The notes beneath the pieces are model-generated. The model worked only from the letters and a program-made list of their open reading frames with translations, did not search any database and had not been told where the DNA came from. Below, piece after piece: positions 54,468 to 63,172 of a stretch of 64,000 nucleotides of DNA. A program made the position numbers and the translations under genes. Source of the stretch: Bacteroidia bacterium (lineage in GTDB: Bacteria > Bacteroidota > Bacteroidia > Cytophagales > Cyclobacteriaceae); the NCBI GenBank assembly GCA_030425425.1, contig JAUIAO010000001.1:1-64000 (forward strand), in the 5' to 3' direction. The first letter of the stretch is position 1. Each line of letters begins with the position of its first letter.

Positions 54468-54475
54468 TACTTTTG
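54468..54475 (+). promoter_or_regulatory. -7 promoter element ahead of the pseudo-receiver gene
   Basis: TACTTTTG fits TAnnTTTG exactly, 34 bases before the ATG at 54510. No TTG lies at -33. Confidence 0.4.
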
Positions 54476-54509
54476 TATTGTAATTGATACAAAACAAAGG
54501 AAGGTTGCC

Positions 54510-54911
54510 ATGAAATCTACTTATCAACATTACGAAATTATTCTTATCTCTAGTCATCATGAAGATGCCAGGTGGCTGTTAGAAGTTTTGAAAAATTCAG
54601 GTTTGAACAATGAGTTGATTTGGTTGAAAGATTATCAGCGAACGATTGATTTTATAAATGGTACCGGATTATATGATGGCAACAAATTGACTGTCAACCA
54701 AAAAGTGATTGTTATCAATTCAGATTTTGAACAGTATTATTCGGTGAAGCACATGCTGGAAAATCATGAAGGTTCATCTAAGTTTCAACTGGTTGATATT
54801 GACGAGGCAAAACACCATTTCAATGAAGTAAAGAAAAATGCTTCGGTAAGAGGTTTGTTTGCACATAAAAGGTCAGTAGTTGACCTACTTACAAAATTTG
54901 CAGTAGTATAA
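54510..54911 (+). CDS. receiver-like protein without phosphorylation site
   Basis: A 133-residue protein with the outline of an Rcp1-type response regulator receiver: strand 1 and helix 1, YEIILISSHHEDARWLLEVL, and strand 3, NQKVIVINSDFEQYYSVKHM. The key residues are changed. The acidic pair before helix 1 is SS, and the phosphoacceptor Asp at the end of strand 3 is N70, so it cannot be phosphorylated in the usual way. It follows the kinase-regulator pair after 119 bases and has its own -7 element and terminator. A role as a protein-binding pseudo-receiver is inferred; family membership is suggested by pattern only. Confidence 0.65.
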   Translation: MKSTYQHYEIILISSHHEDARWLLEVLKNSGLNNELIWLKDYQRTIDFINGTGLYDGNKLTVNQKVIVINSDFEQYYSVKHMLENHEGSSKFQLVDIDEAKHHFNEVKKNASVRGLFAHKRSVVDLLTKFAVV

Positions 54912-54935
54912 GTTTTTCATATTAGGTTTAGGGAA

Positions 54936-54993
54936 CCACCGAATTTATCGGTGGATTGGTTTAAAAAAGTCAGATGAAAGTCTGGCTTTTTTT
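54936..54993 (+). terminator. double hairpin terminator after the pseudo-receiver gene
   Basis: First hairpin: 54936-54942 with 54948-54954, perfect 7 bp. Second hairpin: 54967-54974 with 54980-54988 (one G-U pair, one bulge), flanked by A and followed by a run of T to 54993. The second is a regular intrinsic terminator. Confidence 0.75.
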
Positions 54994-55036
54994 ATTCAGT
55001 TTGATGTTGTTAGTTTAGCTTCAATTTCTAAGAGAT

Positions 55037-56695
55037 ATGAAGCGTATTGTAGCAATTACCTGGTTGAGTTTGTTTGTTTTTTCATGTACTAACCAGTCTG
55101 GGTTTCTAAATGAGACCTCTCGAATGGTGAAAAACACTTTTGTTTGGGAGAATGCCAATGTGTATTTTTTATTGACTGACCGGTTTAACAACGCTGATAC
55201 AACCAATGATTTCAGTTTCGATAGAAAACAAGATGGCGGAAAATTGCGAAACTTTCAGGGTGGTGACCTTGAAGGAATTACTCAAAAAGTACAACAAGGA
55301 TATTTCGATGAACTGGGAGTGAATGTATTGTGGTTCAGCCCTGTGATGGAGCAGATTCATGGCTTTGTAGATGAGGGTACAGGCAATACCTATGCCTATC
55401 ACGGTTACTGGCCAAGAGACTGGACGAGTATTGATCCTAACTGGGGAACTAAAAAAGATCTGAAAAAGCTGGTTAAAGAAGCTCATCAGAGGGGAATACG
55501 AGTGATGCTAGATGTGATAATCAACCATACCGGACCGGTTACTCCAGAGGATTCTCAATGGCCTGACACTTGGGTACGAACCGGCCCGCAATGCGATTAC
55601 AAAACTAAAGAGTCAACAATTTCCTGCACGCTTGTAGCTAATCTACCTGATGTAAAAACGGAATCTAATGAAGAGGTGGAACTTCCAGACTTTCTGATAG
55701 AAAAATGGAAAAGAGAGGGTAGGTATGAGCAGGAGGTAGAAGAGCTGGATGAATTTTTTAAAAGAACCAATTACCCAAGAGCTCCTCGTTTTTATATCAT
55801 CAAGTGGCTATCAGATCTGGTGAGAGAATTAGGAGTGGATGGATTTCGAGTAGACACGGCCAAACATACTGAAGCTTCCATCTGGGCAGAATTGTATCGA
55901 GAAGCTAACGCAGCTTTTTTAGCCTGGAAGGAGGAAAACCCTGCTGAAGTATTGGATGATAATGAGTTTTTTATGGTTGGCGAGGTTTACAATTACGCTA
56001 TTGGTCATGGTATGGATTTCCCTTATGATGATGGGCAAACTGTAAACTTTTTCGATAATGGTTTCAACAGCCTCATCAACTTTAGTATGAAATATGACGT
56101 CACTCAGTCTCCTCAAAAGGTGTTTGAAAGGTACAGTGACATGCTAAATGGTACACTGAAGGGCAAAACAGTGCTCAATTATCTTGCATCTCATGATGAT
56201 AGTGGTTCTTTCGACAGAGAGAGAAATGAAGCTTATTGGTCAGCTACTATGCTCATGCTTACGCCCGGTCAAGCTCAGATTTATTATGGAGATGAAACAG
56301 GAAGAAAGTTGGTTGTGCCAGATGCTGTTGGAGATGCGCAGCTGCGTTCATTTATGAATTGGGATGATTTGGAAAATGACTCTACGCAAGCGTTATTAGA
56401 ACACTGGCAACTTCTCGGAAGGTTTAGAAAAAGACATCCTGCCATCGGAGCAGGAGTGCATCAGACTTTGTTAGAAAATCCATTTTCATTCAGCAGAACC
56501 TATGTTAAAGGTGGTATGAAAGATCAAGTACTGGTAGTGATGGATTACAATGGTCAATCAATTCCTGCTTCTGGCATTTTTGAAGAAGGAGAGAAGGTAA
56601 TCGACTATTATTCTGGTAAAAATTGTACGGTTAAGGATGGTCAGCTACTATTTGAGGATCACAGCGCCAAAGTAATTCTTCTGGAAGCCGAATGA
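55037..56695 (+). CDS. GH13 alpha-amylase lipoprotein
   Basis: A 552-residue alpha-amylase family enzyme with a lipobox in FVFSC (Cys about residue 17). Region I is DVIINHTGP, region II GFRVDTAKH (nucleophile Asp), region III MVGEVYN (Glu), region IV YLASHDDSG (His-Asp). The N-terminus of the core shows VYFLLTDRFNNAD, typical of periplasmic or surface alpha-amylases and neopullulanase-like enzymes of Bacteroidota. A long insertion lies between regions I and II (about 165-240, including two Cys near GPQCDYK and SCTLVAN that may form a disulfide). With the pullulanase at 39.3 kb it suggests growth on starch or glycogen. Confidence 0.93.
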   Translation: MKRIVAITWLSLFVFSCTNQSGFLNETSRMVKNTFVWENANVYFLLTDRFNNADTTNDFSFDRKQDGGKLRNFQGGDLEGITQKVQQGYFDELGVNVLWFSPVMEQIHGFVDEGTGNTYAYHGYWPRDWTSIDPNWGTKKDLKKLVKEAHQRGIRVMLDVIINHTGPVTPEDSQWPDTWVRTGPQCDYKTKESTISCTLVANLPDVKTESNEEVELPDFLIEKWKREGRYEQEVEELDEFFKRTNYPRAPRFYIIKWLSDLVRELGVDGFRVDTAKHTEASIWAELYREANAAFLAWKEENPAEVLDDNEFFMVGEVYNYAIGHGMDFPYDDGQTVNFFDNGFNSLINFSMKYDVTQSPQKVFERYSDMLNGTLKGKTVLNYLASHDDSGSFDRERNEAYWSATMLMLTPGQAQIYYGDETGRKLVVPDAVGDAQLRSFMNWDDLENDSTQALLEHWQLLGRFRKRHPAIGAGVHQTLLENPFSFSRTYVKGGMKDQVLVVMDYNGQSIPASGIFEEGEKVIDYYSGKNCTVKDGQLLFEDHSAKVILLEAE

Positions 56696-56883
56696 TTCAG
56701 ACTATCTCTAATTGACCTTTTGGTTGAGTTTTTAGTAAGAGTTTCAGCAAGATGTAAACCAGAATGAACATTATCGACAGACTTGGTTTTATTGATTCCA
56801 GATCTCATTAATTCTGTGACCTTGGTTCGAAGGAGCTTTCTTTCATGAGTGTCATAAATATTAGTTACTTGAAAGTGATATTC

Positions 56884-57510
56884 TTATTCCAGATGATATA
56901 TTTCTCTGACACTATCCACGATTTTTTGAGTGTTTACGGCTAGATCTATGAGTTTACCTGTATGAATATCGAAAACCCATCCATGAACCGAGACTCCACG
57001 TTCTCTAAATGCTTTTTGCACTACGGCGGTTTTTAAGACGTTTACACATTGTTCATAAACATTAAGTTCTACCAGCCTCTTATATCTGGCTTCTTCATCA
57101 TTTATGTTATTCAGTTCATCATTATATATCCTGTATACATCCCTTATATTTCTCAACCATGGATTAAGAACTCCCAGGTCTTTAGACTCCATGGCGGCTT
57201 TTACTCCACCACAGTAGTAATGACCGCAGACTACCACATGTTTTACCTTCAAATGACCAACTGCATATTCAATTACTGACATTGAGCTTAGGTCTGTATT
57301 GGGAACCATGTTAGCAATGTTACGATGAACGAACGCTTCTCCCGGGGACACACCCATTAGTTCTTCGGCAGTTACACGACTATCAGCACAACCTATGTAA
57401 AGAATGTCAGGAGATTGTCCTTTTGAAAGGTTTTTGAAATAGTTCTCATCTTTTCCTAGCTTTTCATTTACCCAAGTGGCGTTATTTTCGAAGATCTTTT
57501 TAATGTCCAT
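56884..57510 (-). CDS. beta-class carbonic anhydrase
   Basis: A 208-residue zinc enzyme converting CO2 to bicarbonate. Zinc ligands and catalytic dyad: C41, D43 and R45 in IGCADSRVTAEE, and His and Cys in VVCGHYYCGGVKAA (about 98-111). Other family features: FVHRNIANMVPN and HGWVFDIHTGKL. I chose ATG 57510 (MDIKKIFENNATW); the longer frame from 57576 adds 22 non-conserved residues. Curiously, the frame stays open for 74 codons beyond the stop codon (to 56658); see findings. Confidence 0.95.
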   Translation of the reverse strand: MDIKKIFENNATWVNEKLGKDENYFKNLSKGQSPDILYIGCADSRVTAEELMGVSPGEAFVHRNIANMVPNTDLSSMSVIEYAVGHLKVKHVVVCGHYYCGGVKAAMESKDLGVLNPWLRNIRDVYRIYNDELNNINDEEARYKRLVELNVYEQCVNVLKTAVVQKAFRERGVSVHGWVFDIHTGKLIDLAVNTQKIVDSVREIYHLE

Positions 57511-57700
57511 TTTGCTTATTCTGAATTGTAGAAATCTTATTCGTGTTGAAGATATTAATGAATTTCTATAATACAACAGATTATAATTGAAAAGACAATA
57601 AAAATGAGTTTATGAGATGTGTTAACTCTATTCGAGAGCCTTGTAGCGGGAATTTTACTTTCGATCGATCTGTGATTAATTACAAACACTCAAAGCGATA

Positions 57701-58612
57701 TTATCGATTTAGGCCATTGTATTTATAACCGAGGGTCGGACTGGTTTTTCCATTGAATAAATTCCAAAAAACACCAGCAGAAAAAGCCTGGGCAAGTTTA
57801 AATTCTCCTTTCAAAAAGTGAGTAAGCAGATTCTTTGGGAATGAAATGAATGTGAAAAACAACATGAAAAGAGCTCTTTTTATTCCTTTCACATTTCTTC
57901 TCATATACAAAATCCTATTACGTGTCATGAAATAGGTTTTGAGTGGAGAGTTTTTACCTGTACTGACGGATTCTTTGTGCCAGATGTAAGCACCATGATC
58001 CACTCTCGCTTCAAATCCCTGATCCCTAATCTGAGTGCACCAATCTAATTCTTCATAATACAAAAAGAAATTCTCTGGCATTACTCCGACCTGATCAATA
58101 ACACTTCTGGGAATCATCATTGCTGCTCCATGAGGATAAGCCGTTGGTTTTACAGTGTCTGTTAGTTTCCAGTATTCGTGGTAACCAATAGAGCTATTAC
58201 GACCAGTTAAAGTATCTACTTCAGTTGACCCGGCATACTGTAGCATCTCCTGGTGGTCAAAGTAGTAGATCAATGGACTTATCATGCCTGTTTCTGGATG
58301 ATTGATTAACCAGTTTACGAGTCTGTGGATCGTGTTATCGGGAATAATCGTATCATTATTGACGAAGAAAAGGTAGTCTCCAGATGCTTTAGCAATTCCC
58401 AGGTTATTGCCTCCTGCAAATCCAAGATTGCGTTCACTTCTTATGAATTTTACTTCTGGATAGCTTTGCCTGATAATTTTTTCGGGAGAGTTTTCAGAGG
58501 CATTATCAACTACAATAACTTCTATATTTTTAAAATCTTGCTTGTTAATAGATTCCAAAAAGTCCAGAGTTACTTCTGTTTGATTATAGTTGACTGTGAT
58601 TATACTAACCAT
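57701..58612 (-). CDS. family 2 glycosyltransferase (rhamnosyltransferase-like)
   Basis: A 303-residue GT2 enzyme. The nucleotide-sugar-binding strand is SIITVNYNQTEVTLDFLESI, the middle Asp motif is FFVNNDTIIPDN (about 91-102), and the acceptor-side block is NFFLYYEELDWCTQIRDQGF (ED-like EELDW). This is the WbbL/rhamnosyltransferase subgroup that builds O-antigen or exopolysaccharide. A hydrophobic stretch near 245-265 may anchor it to the membrane. Its start lies one base after the stop of the upstream glycosyltransferase, so the two are translationally coupled. Confidence 0.92.
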   Translation of the reverse strand: MVSIITVNYNQTEVTLDFLESINKQDFKNIEVIVVDNASENSPEKIIRQSYPEVKFIRSERNLGFAGGNNLGIAKASGDYLFFVNNDTIIPDNTIHRLVNWLINHPETGMISPLIYYFDHQEMLQYAGSTEVDTLTGRNSSIGYHEYWKLTDTVKPTAYPHGAAMMIPRSVIDQVGVMPENFFLYYEELDWCTQIRDQGFEARVDHGAYIWHKESVSTGKNSPLKTYFMTRNRILYMRRNVKGIKRALFMLFFTFISFPKNLLTHFLKGEFKLAQAFSAGVFWNLFNGKTSPTLGYKYNGLNR

Positions 58613-58613
58613 C

Positions 58614-59783
58614 TTATTTTCTTTTTGCTTTTGCCCAGATTACCGTTTGACTACCCTTAGATAATCTAATGAGCCCTAGAAAAACACTCAAATTCATGAA
58701 AGTGAAATATAAAGGGATAAACAATGCTTTGATTCGGATATGGTTTTTTTCCAATAAGTAACCCAAGAATGCCATGGCATAAAATGCAAGCTGAGCAATA
58801 AACAAGGATTCAAAAAGCAGACCTCCTGAAATGGCTAATAACAAGTTTGATATGAATGCTACTACTAACGCCAGAGGAGCAAGCGTCCATCTAAGCACAC
58901 GGTGAGAGATGTATTGGAATGACAGTACTCCGTATTTTAATGGGTTGAGTAAAGTTCGTAATCTCCAGATTGCTTGTAAACCACCAGCACTAATCCTCAC
59001 TTTTCTTTTCATCTCTTCAGAGAGTTCGGCAGATGCCGTTTCATAAGCTTTTGCCTCAGGTTCATAGGCTACTCTAAATCCATTTTGAGCTATTTTCAAT
59101 GTCATGACAAAATCCTCAATCAAAGTATCAGGAGCAGGTTTTTCATAAAGTTGTGTCCTTATTGCAAATAGCTCTCCTGCAGCACCAACTACACTGTATA
59201 GTCTGTAATCCCATCTCTTCAGTAGACTTTCATATTTCCAGTAAATACCTTCTCCAGCGGATGTTGCATCACTTTTATGGTCTTGCGCAATGGATTTTTC
59301 TCCCGCTACTGCACCTACTTTTTCGTTTTGAAAATGCCTGACCATATTCTTTATGGCGTCTTTATTGACCATCGCATTTGCATCGGAATAAATCGTGATG
59401 GGTTCCTTAATTTCTTTCATTACTCTATCTACAGCGGCCATTTTCCCTTTGCGCTCTGAGCTGTGATAAACCTTAACCTTGGCATATAGAGAGGCCAGTT
59501 TTGGTGTAAGGTCATTGGAGCCATCAGTAACAAAGTATAAATGAAGCTTTTCTTTTGGATAATCAAATTCCAAACAGTTTTCTATTTTTTGTAGTATGTA
59601 ATCTTGCTCGTTGTAAGCAGCGATGAGTAATGCCACGTCGGGTAATTCCTGATCACTTACTTTCTTATAAGATTCCTTCTTACCAAATATTTTGACTAAA
59701 AACCCGAGTAAAATACCATAACCCAAATAGCTGTATAGAATGATCGCAATAGAGATGAAGAATATGATTGTCAGTGCATCCAT
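58614..59783 (-). CDS. membrane-bound family 2 glycosyltransferase
   Basis: A 389-residue processive-type GT2 with an N-terminal helix (about 2-25) and three or four C-terminal helices (about 290-380). Catalytic segments: ALLIAAYNEQDYILQKIEN (nucleotide binding), YSDANAMVNKDAI (D-x-D-like) and TLIEDFVMTLKIAQNGF (base, ED). The following RISAGGLQAIWRLR stands where Q-x-x-R-W is found in cellulose synthase-like enzymes; here the pattern is altered. It probably acts with the next gene in making a surface polysaccharide. About 430 non-coding bases precede it. Confidence 0.9.
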   Translation of the reverse strand: MDALTIIFFISIAIILYSYLGYGILLGFLVKIFGKKESYKKVSDQELPDVALLIAAYNEQDYILQKIENCLEFDYPKEKLHLYFVTDGSNDLTPKLASLYAKVKVYHSSERKGKMAAVDRVMKEIKEPITIYSDANAMVNKDAIKNMVRHFQNEKVGAVAGEKSIAQDHKSDATSAGEGIYWKYESLLKRWDYRLYSVVGAAGELFAIRTQLYEKPAPDTLIEDFVMTLKIAQNGFRVAYEPEAKAYETASAELSEEMKRKVRISAGGLQAIWRLRTLLNPLKYGVLSFQYISHRVLRWTLAPLALVVAFISNLLLAISGGLLFESLFIAQLAFYAMAFLGYLLEKNHIRIKALFIPLYFTFMNLSVFLGLIRLSKGSQTVIWAKAKRK

Positions 59784-60187
59784 GTTTGTATGATTTATAA
59801 TGCTAAACTAAAGTGCACAACAAAGCAGTATTTCATCTATTCGTGCTTTGGTATGATTTTCAGGATGACTGGACTTTTTAATCGTTTATCAGATATTGAA
59901 AATTGAGGTTTGGAGGAGGGAGGGATCCGGTTAAGTTTTATAAGTGGAGAATGATCAATCTGGACAGATCGCTATCCAAGTTCCTGTGTTCTATCTAAAT
60001 GAATGAATGTTATTGATTCAATTAGTTTGATGCATTACAATGGATGTAGAAAATGTAATGCACTAAGGTGAAGGGTATGCCAAAAACGAGAATTGAACCT
60101 GTCTACTGGTGTTGACAAACCTGTTTTGACTGTGGCAAGTAGAAATAAATTCGATTAGAACGCTCTTCCGTTCTGGGAGGGAATAAA
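59784..60187. other. non-coding stretch with one inverted repeat
   Basis: About 400 bases between two minus-strand genes with no plausible coding frame. The only structure I see is a perfect 9-bp inverted repeat, TGCATTACA at 60031-60039 and TGTAATGCA at 60054-60062, with a 14-base loop and no T run. A T-loop-like segment at about 60085-60100 was considered as a tRNA remnant and rejected. Confidence 0.5.
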
Positions 60188-60207
60188 AAAAGCTCCGTTC
60201 GGAGCTT
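60181..60207 (-). terminator. rho-independent terminator of the zinc-ribbon gene
   Basis: An 8-bp perfect stem (60190-60197 with 60200-60207), GC-rich, followed on the minus strand by a T run (complement of 60185-60191). It ends the transcript of the minus-strand gene pair upstream. Confidence 0.85.
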
Positions 60208-60215
60208 CTTCGATA

Positions 60216-60992
60216 TTATTTCTTAGTTGTTCTTTTTGTTCTTCTCTTTGGTTTCACCTCTTCAACGATTTCGTCTTCTACATCGCTGAGGATTCTACCG
60301 CAGTGCTCACAAATTATGATTTTCTTTTTCTCTCTGATCTCTGCTTGCATCTGAGGAGGAACCACGTTGAAACAACCGCCACAAGCACCACGCTTTACCG
60401 GCACAACAGCAAGGCCATTTCTCATGTTGTTTCTTACCTTCTCGTAAGATTTAAACAATCTGTCTTCAACTTGTTTTGCAGCCTTGTCTCTGTCTTTCAA
60501 GAGCTTTTGCTCATCAGCTTCAGATTCATTGGTGATTGTTTCCAACTCAGCTTTCTTAGAATCTAAATCTTTATTTCTTTCAGATAAAGACTCTTCTGTC
60601 TGAGCGATTTCCTCTTTCTTAGCGTCGATTTTCACATAAGATTCTTTGATTCGCTTTTCTAGAATCTGAATCTCTAATTGCTGAAGCTCAATCTCTTTAG
60701 TGATGGCATCATATTCGCGGTTATTACGAACATTCATTTGTTGCTCTTCATACTTCTTGATCAGCTTTTCAGCATCTTTGATAGCAACTTTGTTATTAGA
60801 AATGTTTTCCTCTAGTTCCGCAAGCTCAGCGTTTTGTTTCTCAATCCTGGTCTGATAACCCGCAATCTCATCTTCGAGATCCATTACCTCGTCTGGCAAT
60901 GCACCTCTAATTTTCAATAGTTCGTCACGTGCTGAATCGATGGATTGTAATTTTACGAGGCTTTCGAGCTTTTTCGCTACGGTGTTTTCCAT
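60216..60992 (-). CDS. coiled-coil protein with C4 zinc ribbon
   Basis: A 258-residue cytoplasmic protein: a long antiparallel coiled coil (about 10-175, very rich in Glu and Lys) followed by a C4 zinc ribbon (about 203-235: CGGCFNVVPPQM and IICEHCGRIL) and a basic tail (KPKRRTKRTTKK). It belongs to the zf-RING_7/CT398-like group, conserved in many bacteria and often next to Nif3-like genes, as here (6 bases after it). The biochemical role is not established; nucleic-acid binding is suggested by the ribbon and basic tail. Confidence 0.9.
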   Translation of the reverse strand: MENTVAKKLESLVKLQSIDSARDELLKIRGALPDEVMDLEDEIAGYQTRIEKQNAELAELEENISNNKVAIKDAEKLIKKYEEQQMNVRNNREYDAITKEIELQQLEIQILEKRIKESYVKIDAKKEEIAQTEESLSERNKDLDSKKAELETITNESEADEQKLLKDRDKAAKQVEDRLFKSYEKVRNNMRNGLAVVPVKRGACGGCFNVVPPQMQAEIREKKKIIICEHCGRILSDVEDEIVEEVKPKRRTKRTTKK

Positions 60993-60998
60993 GCAGTA

Positions 60999-62093
60999 TT
61001 ACAAATAATTGATTGGATTCGTTAGTACCTCCGATAAACGGAACGCAATATTAGTGAATTTTTTGCTTAATATGTCATAAAGCAAATCCTTTGTGAATTG
61101 CTCGCTTTCATAATGCCCTATGTCAGCTATTATGATCTTGTTTTCTGCCTCAAAAAAGTCGTGATATTTAAAATCTCCTGAAATGAAAACATCCGCTCTT
61201 TTGTTCTTAGCCTTAGTGAGCAGGAAGCTGCCAGCACCGCCACATACGGCTACTTTTTTGATCTCAGACTTACATAATTCTGTGTGTCGTACACATTCCG
61301 TATTCATTTTGTCTTTCAAAAGCTGTAGAAACTCCATGGCAGGAATCGATTCTGGTAATTCCCCAATCATTCCGGCTCCAACCTCCTGATTGTCGTTATT
61401 CAATGAAGTGAGGTAATAGGCCACCTCTTCATAAGGATGGCTGTCTGTCAGGGCGGCTATTACTTTGCCGGAATCATGTGAAGGGAATATGACCTCTATG
61501 CGAGTCTCCTCTACACTTTCATCTTCATTGTTTTTACCGATATGAGGATTTGCCTGATCACCCGGTCGGAAAGTTCCTATACCGGAAGTTTGAAAGCTAC
61601 AATGGTCATAGTTGCCAATCTGTCCGGCACCCGCAGCATACATTGCTTCCAGGATAGTTTGCTTGTTTGCTGTAGGAACAAAAGTTACCAGCTTAGATAA
61701 TGTGTCCTTTTTAGGACTTAAAACTTCCAATTTTGTTAATCCTAATTTTTCTGAAATTTTTGCATTTACTCCAGTATGCACATGGTCCAGGTTGGTATGA
61801 ATAGCATAAATAGCGATATCATTTTTGATCGCTTTGAGCACACATTTCTCTACCCAGTGTTTTCCCGTTAGAGATTTAAGTCCTTTGAAAATCAATGGAT
61901 GATGAGCAATGATAAGATTGTCTCCATTTTTGATTGCCTCATCTATCACTTCTTCTGTTACATCAAGTGTGATCGAAACTCCTGATATTTCCAGGTCTCG
62001 AGATCCCACTAACAGCCCACTATTGTCATAAGATTCCTGATAAGACAATGGTGCTAATTGTTCTAAGTAATTGGTAATATCTTTGATTTTCAT
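60999..62093 (-). CDS. Nif3-like dinuclear metal centre protein
   Basis: A 364-residue member of the Nif3/YbgI/YqfO family that forms hexameric rings with a two-metal site. Metal ligands: His pair in LIIAHHPLIFKG (about 62-73), His and Asp in YAIHTNLDHVHTGVN (about 97-111), and the C-terminal IADIGHYESEQF (His and Glu). The central insert domain (about 130-245) corresponds to the longer YqfO-type version. The function is debated (GTP cyclohydrolase II-like annotation is not well supported). It is first in a two-gene operon with the zinc-ribbon protein and divergent from lpxK, only 14 bases away. Confidence 0.93.
   Translation of the reverse strand: MKIKDITNYLEQLAPLSYQESYDNSGLLVGSRDLEISGVSITLDVTEEVIDEAIKNGDNLIIAHHPLIFKGLKSLTGKHWVEKCVLKAIKNDIAIYAIHTNLDHVHTGVNAKISEKLGLTKLEVLSPKKDTLSKLVTFVPTANKQTILEAMYAAGAGQIGNYDHCSFQTSGIGTFRPGDQANPHIGKNNEDESVEETRIEVIFPSHDSGKVIAALTDSHPYEEVAYYLTSLNNDNQEVGAGMIGELPESIPAMEFLQLLKDKMNTECVRHTELCKSEIKKVAVCGGAGSFLLTKAKNKRADVFISGDFKYHDFFEAENKIIIADIGHYESEQFTKDLLYDILSKKFTNIAFRLSEVLTNPINYL
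62058..62085 (+). promoter_or_regulatory. promoter of lpxK located inside the nif3-like gene
   Basis: TTG at 62058-62060, 17 bases, then TATCTTTG at 62078-62085 matches the consensus exactly. The start of transcription would be near 62091, 17 bases before the lpxK ATG, inside the first codons of the divergent gene. Confidence 0.6.
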
Positions 62094-62107
62094 AAGTCAG
62101 TCATATT

Positions 62108-63133
62108 ATGAGTTGGTGGCAAATGCTATTGTATCCTTTTTCTCTATTGTTCAACCTAATCACATGGTTGAGAAATATTTCGTACGACATGCAGCCAAAT
62201 AGAGCTATTCATTTCGATGCAAATGTAATAGTCATAGGAAACCTTGCCATAGGAGGGACAGGTAAAACACCAATGGTAGATTACTTGATAAAATATTTTC
62301 ATTCTCATGACCAGCACGTGGCTACTCTGAGTAGGGGATATGGCCGCAAATCGATTGGGTTTAGAATTGCCAATGTTCGTGATACACCTGATACTATGGG
62401 AGATGAGCCATACATGTATTATCAGAAATATCTTGGCCAAGTACCTGTGGCAGTTTGTGGGCAGAGAGATTTAGCCATTACTGAACTTTTAGGGACTTAT
62501 CCTCAGCTCCGTGCCATCCTGATGGATGACGCCATGCAGCACAGGAGAGTGGTACCATCCGTCACTATCATGATGACTACATACAGCAACCCATTTTACG
62601 TTGATCATATTTTACCATCTGGAAGACTCAGGGAGGCTAGACATGGAGCGCGGAGAGCTCAGATCATCATTGTAACCAAATGCCCGGAAATATTGAATGG
62701 TGCAGACCAAGTCAAATTCAAACATGAGATCGCCCAATACTCTGACGCGTTAGTTTTTTTCTCTAGAATCGAATATCAGGAGCTAAAGCCCATTTTCGGA
62801 TCGGATTTGGTAGTAAAAAAGAAAGCGGTTTGTATATCAGGATTGGCTAATCCTGAGCCATTCGAACGCTTTGTGAAAAGCCAATATGAAGTGGTTCTTA
62901 CGCATCATTACAGAGATCACTATCGGTATAAGGAAGAAGATATCAGGGATATAATCAAGGAGCTGAATGATGAAACCATGCTGGTGACTACCGAAAAAGA
63001 CATGGTAAAACTCAGACAATTCAGACAACTGAAACCATTTTCTTGTAATTACCTCCCAATAGAGATGAAATTTTTGAAAGATGAATCGTTATTCTTGCAG
63101 ACTTTGGAATCTTACCTGGATTCAGGTATTTGA
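62108..63133 (+). CDS. lpxK: tetraacyldisaccharide 4'-kinase
   Basis: A 341-residue membrane-associated kinase that phosphorylates the 4' position of the lipid A disaccharide. The N-terminal helix (about 3-22) anchors it to the inner membrane. The Walker A loop is IGNLAIGGTGKTPM (about 43-56), followed by VATLSRGYGRKSIGF, the family hallmark, and AILMDDAMQHRRV (Walker B-like with substrate-binding residues). It is complete at normal length. The porin gene follows after 40 bases on the same strand. Confidence 0.95.
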   Translation: MSWWQMLLYPFSLLFNLITWLRNISYDMQPNRAIHFDANVIVIGNLAIGGTGKTPMVDYLIKYFHSHDQHVATLSRGYGRKSIGFRIANVRDTPDTMGDEPYMYYQKYLGQVPVAVCGQRDLAITELLGTYPQLRAILMDDAMQHRRVVPSVTIMMTTYSNPFYVDHILPSGRLREARHGARRAQIIIVTKCPEILNGADQVKFKHEIAQYSDALVFFSRIEYQELKPIFGSDLVVKKKAVCISGLANPEPFERFVKSQYEVVLTHHYRDHYRYKEEDIRDIIKELNDETMLVTTEKDMVKLRQFRQLKPFSCNYLPIEMKFLKDESLFLQTLESYLDSGI

Positions 63134-63160
63134 AAAGGTGGCTGAGTAATTAAATGATTA

Positions 63161-63168
63161 TACTTTTG
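63161..63168 (+). promoter_or_regulatory. -7 promoter element ahead of the porin gene
   Basis: TACTTTTG fits TAnnTTTG exactly. The nearest TTG upstream is 28 bases away, too far for a standard promoter. The predicted start of transcription (about 63174) falls on the GTG start codon, so the message would have almost no leader. Confidence 0.4.
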
Positions 63169-63172
63169 CGCT

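Noticed and set aside
60070-60135. T-loop-like sequence on the minus strand suggesting a tRNA or an attachment site from a tRNA 3' end
   Set aside because: The T stem has a mismatch, no matching 5' acceptor strand or anticodon arm lies within 90 bases, and no integrase or mobile genes are near.
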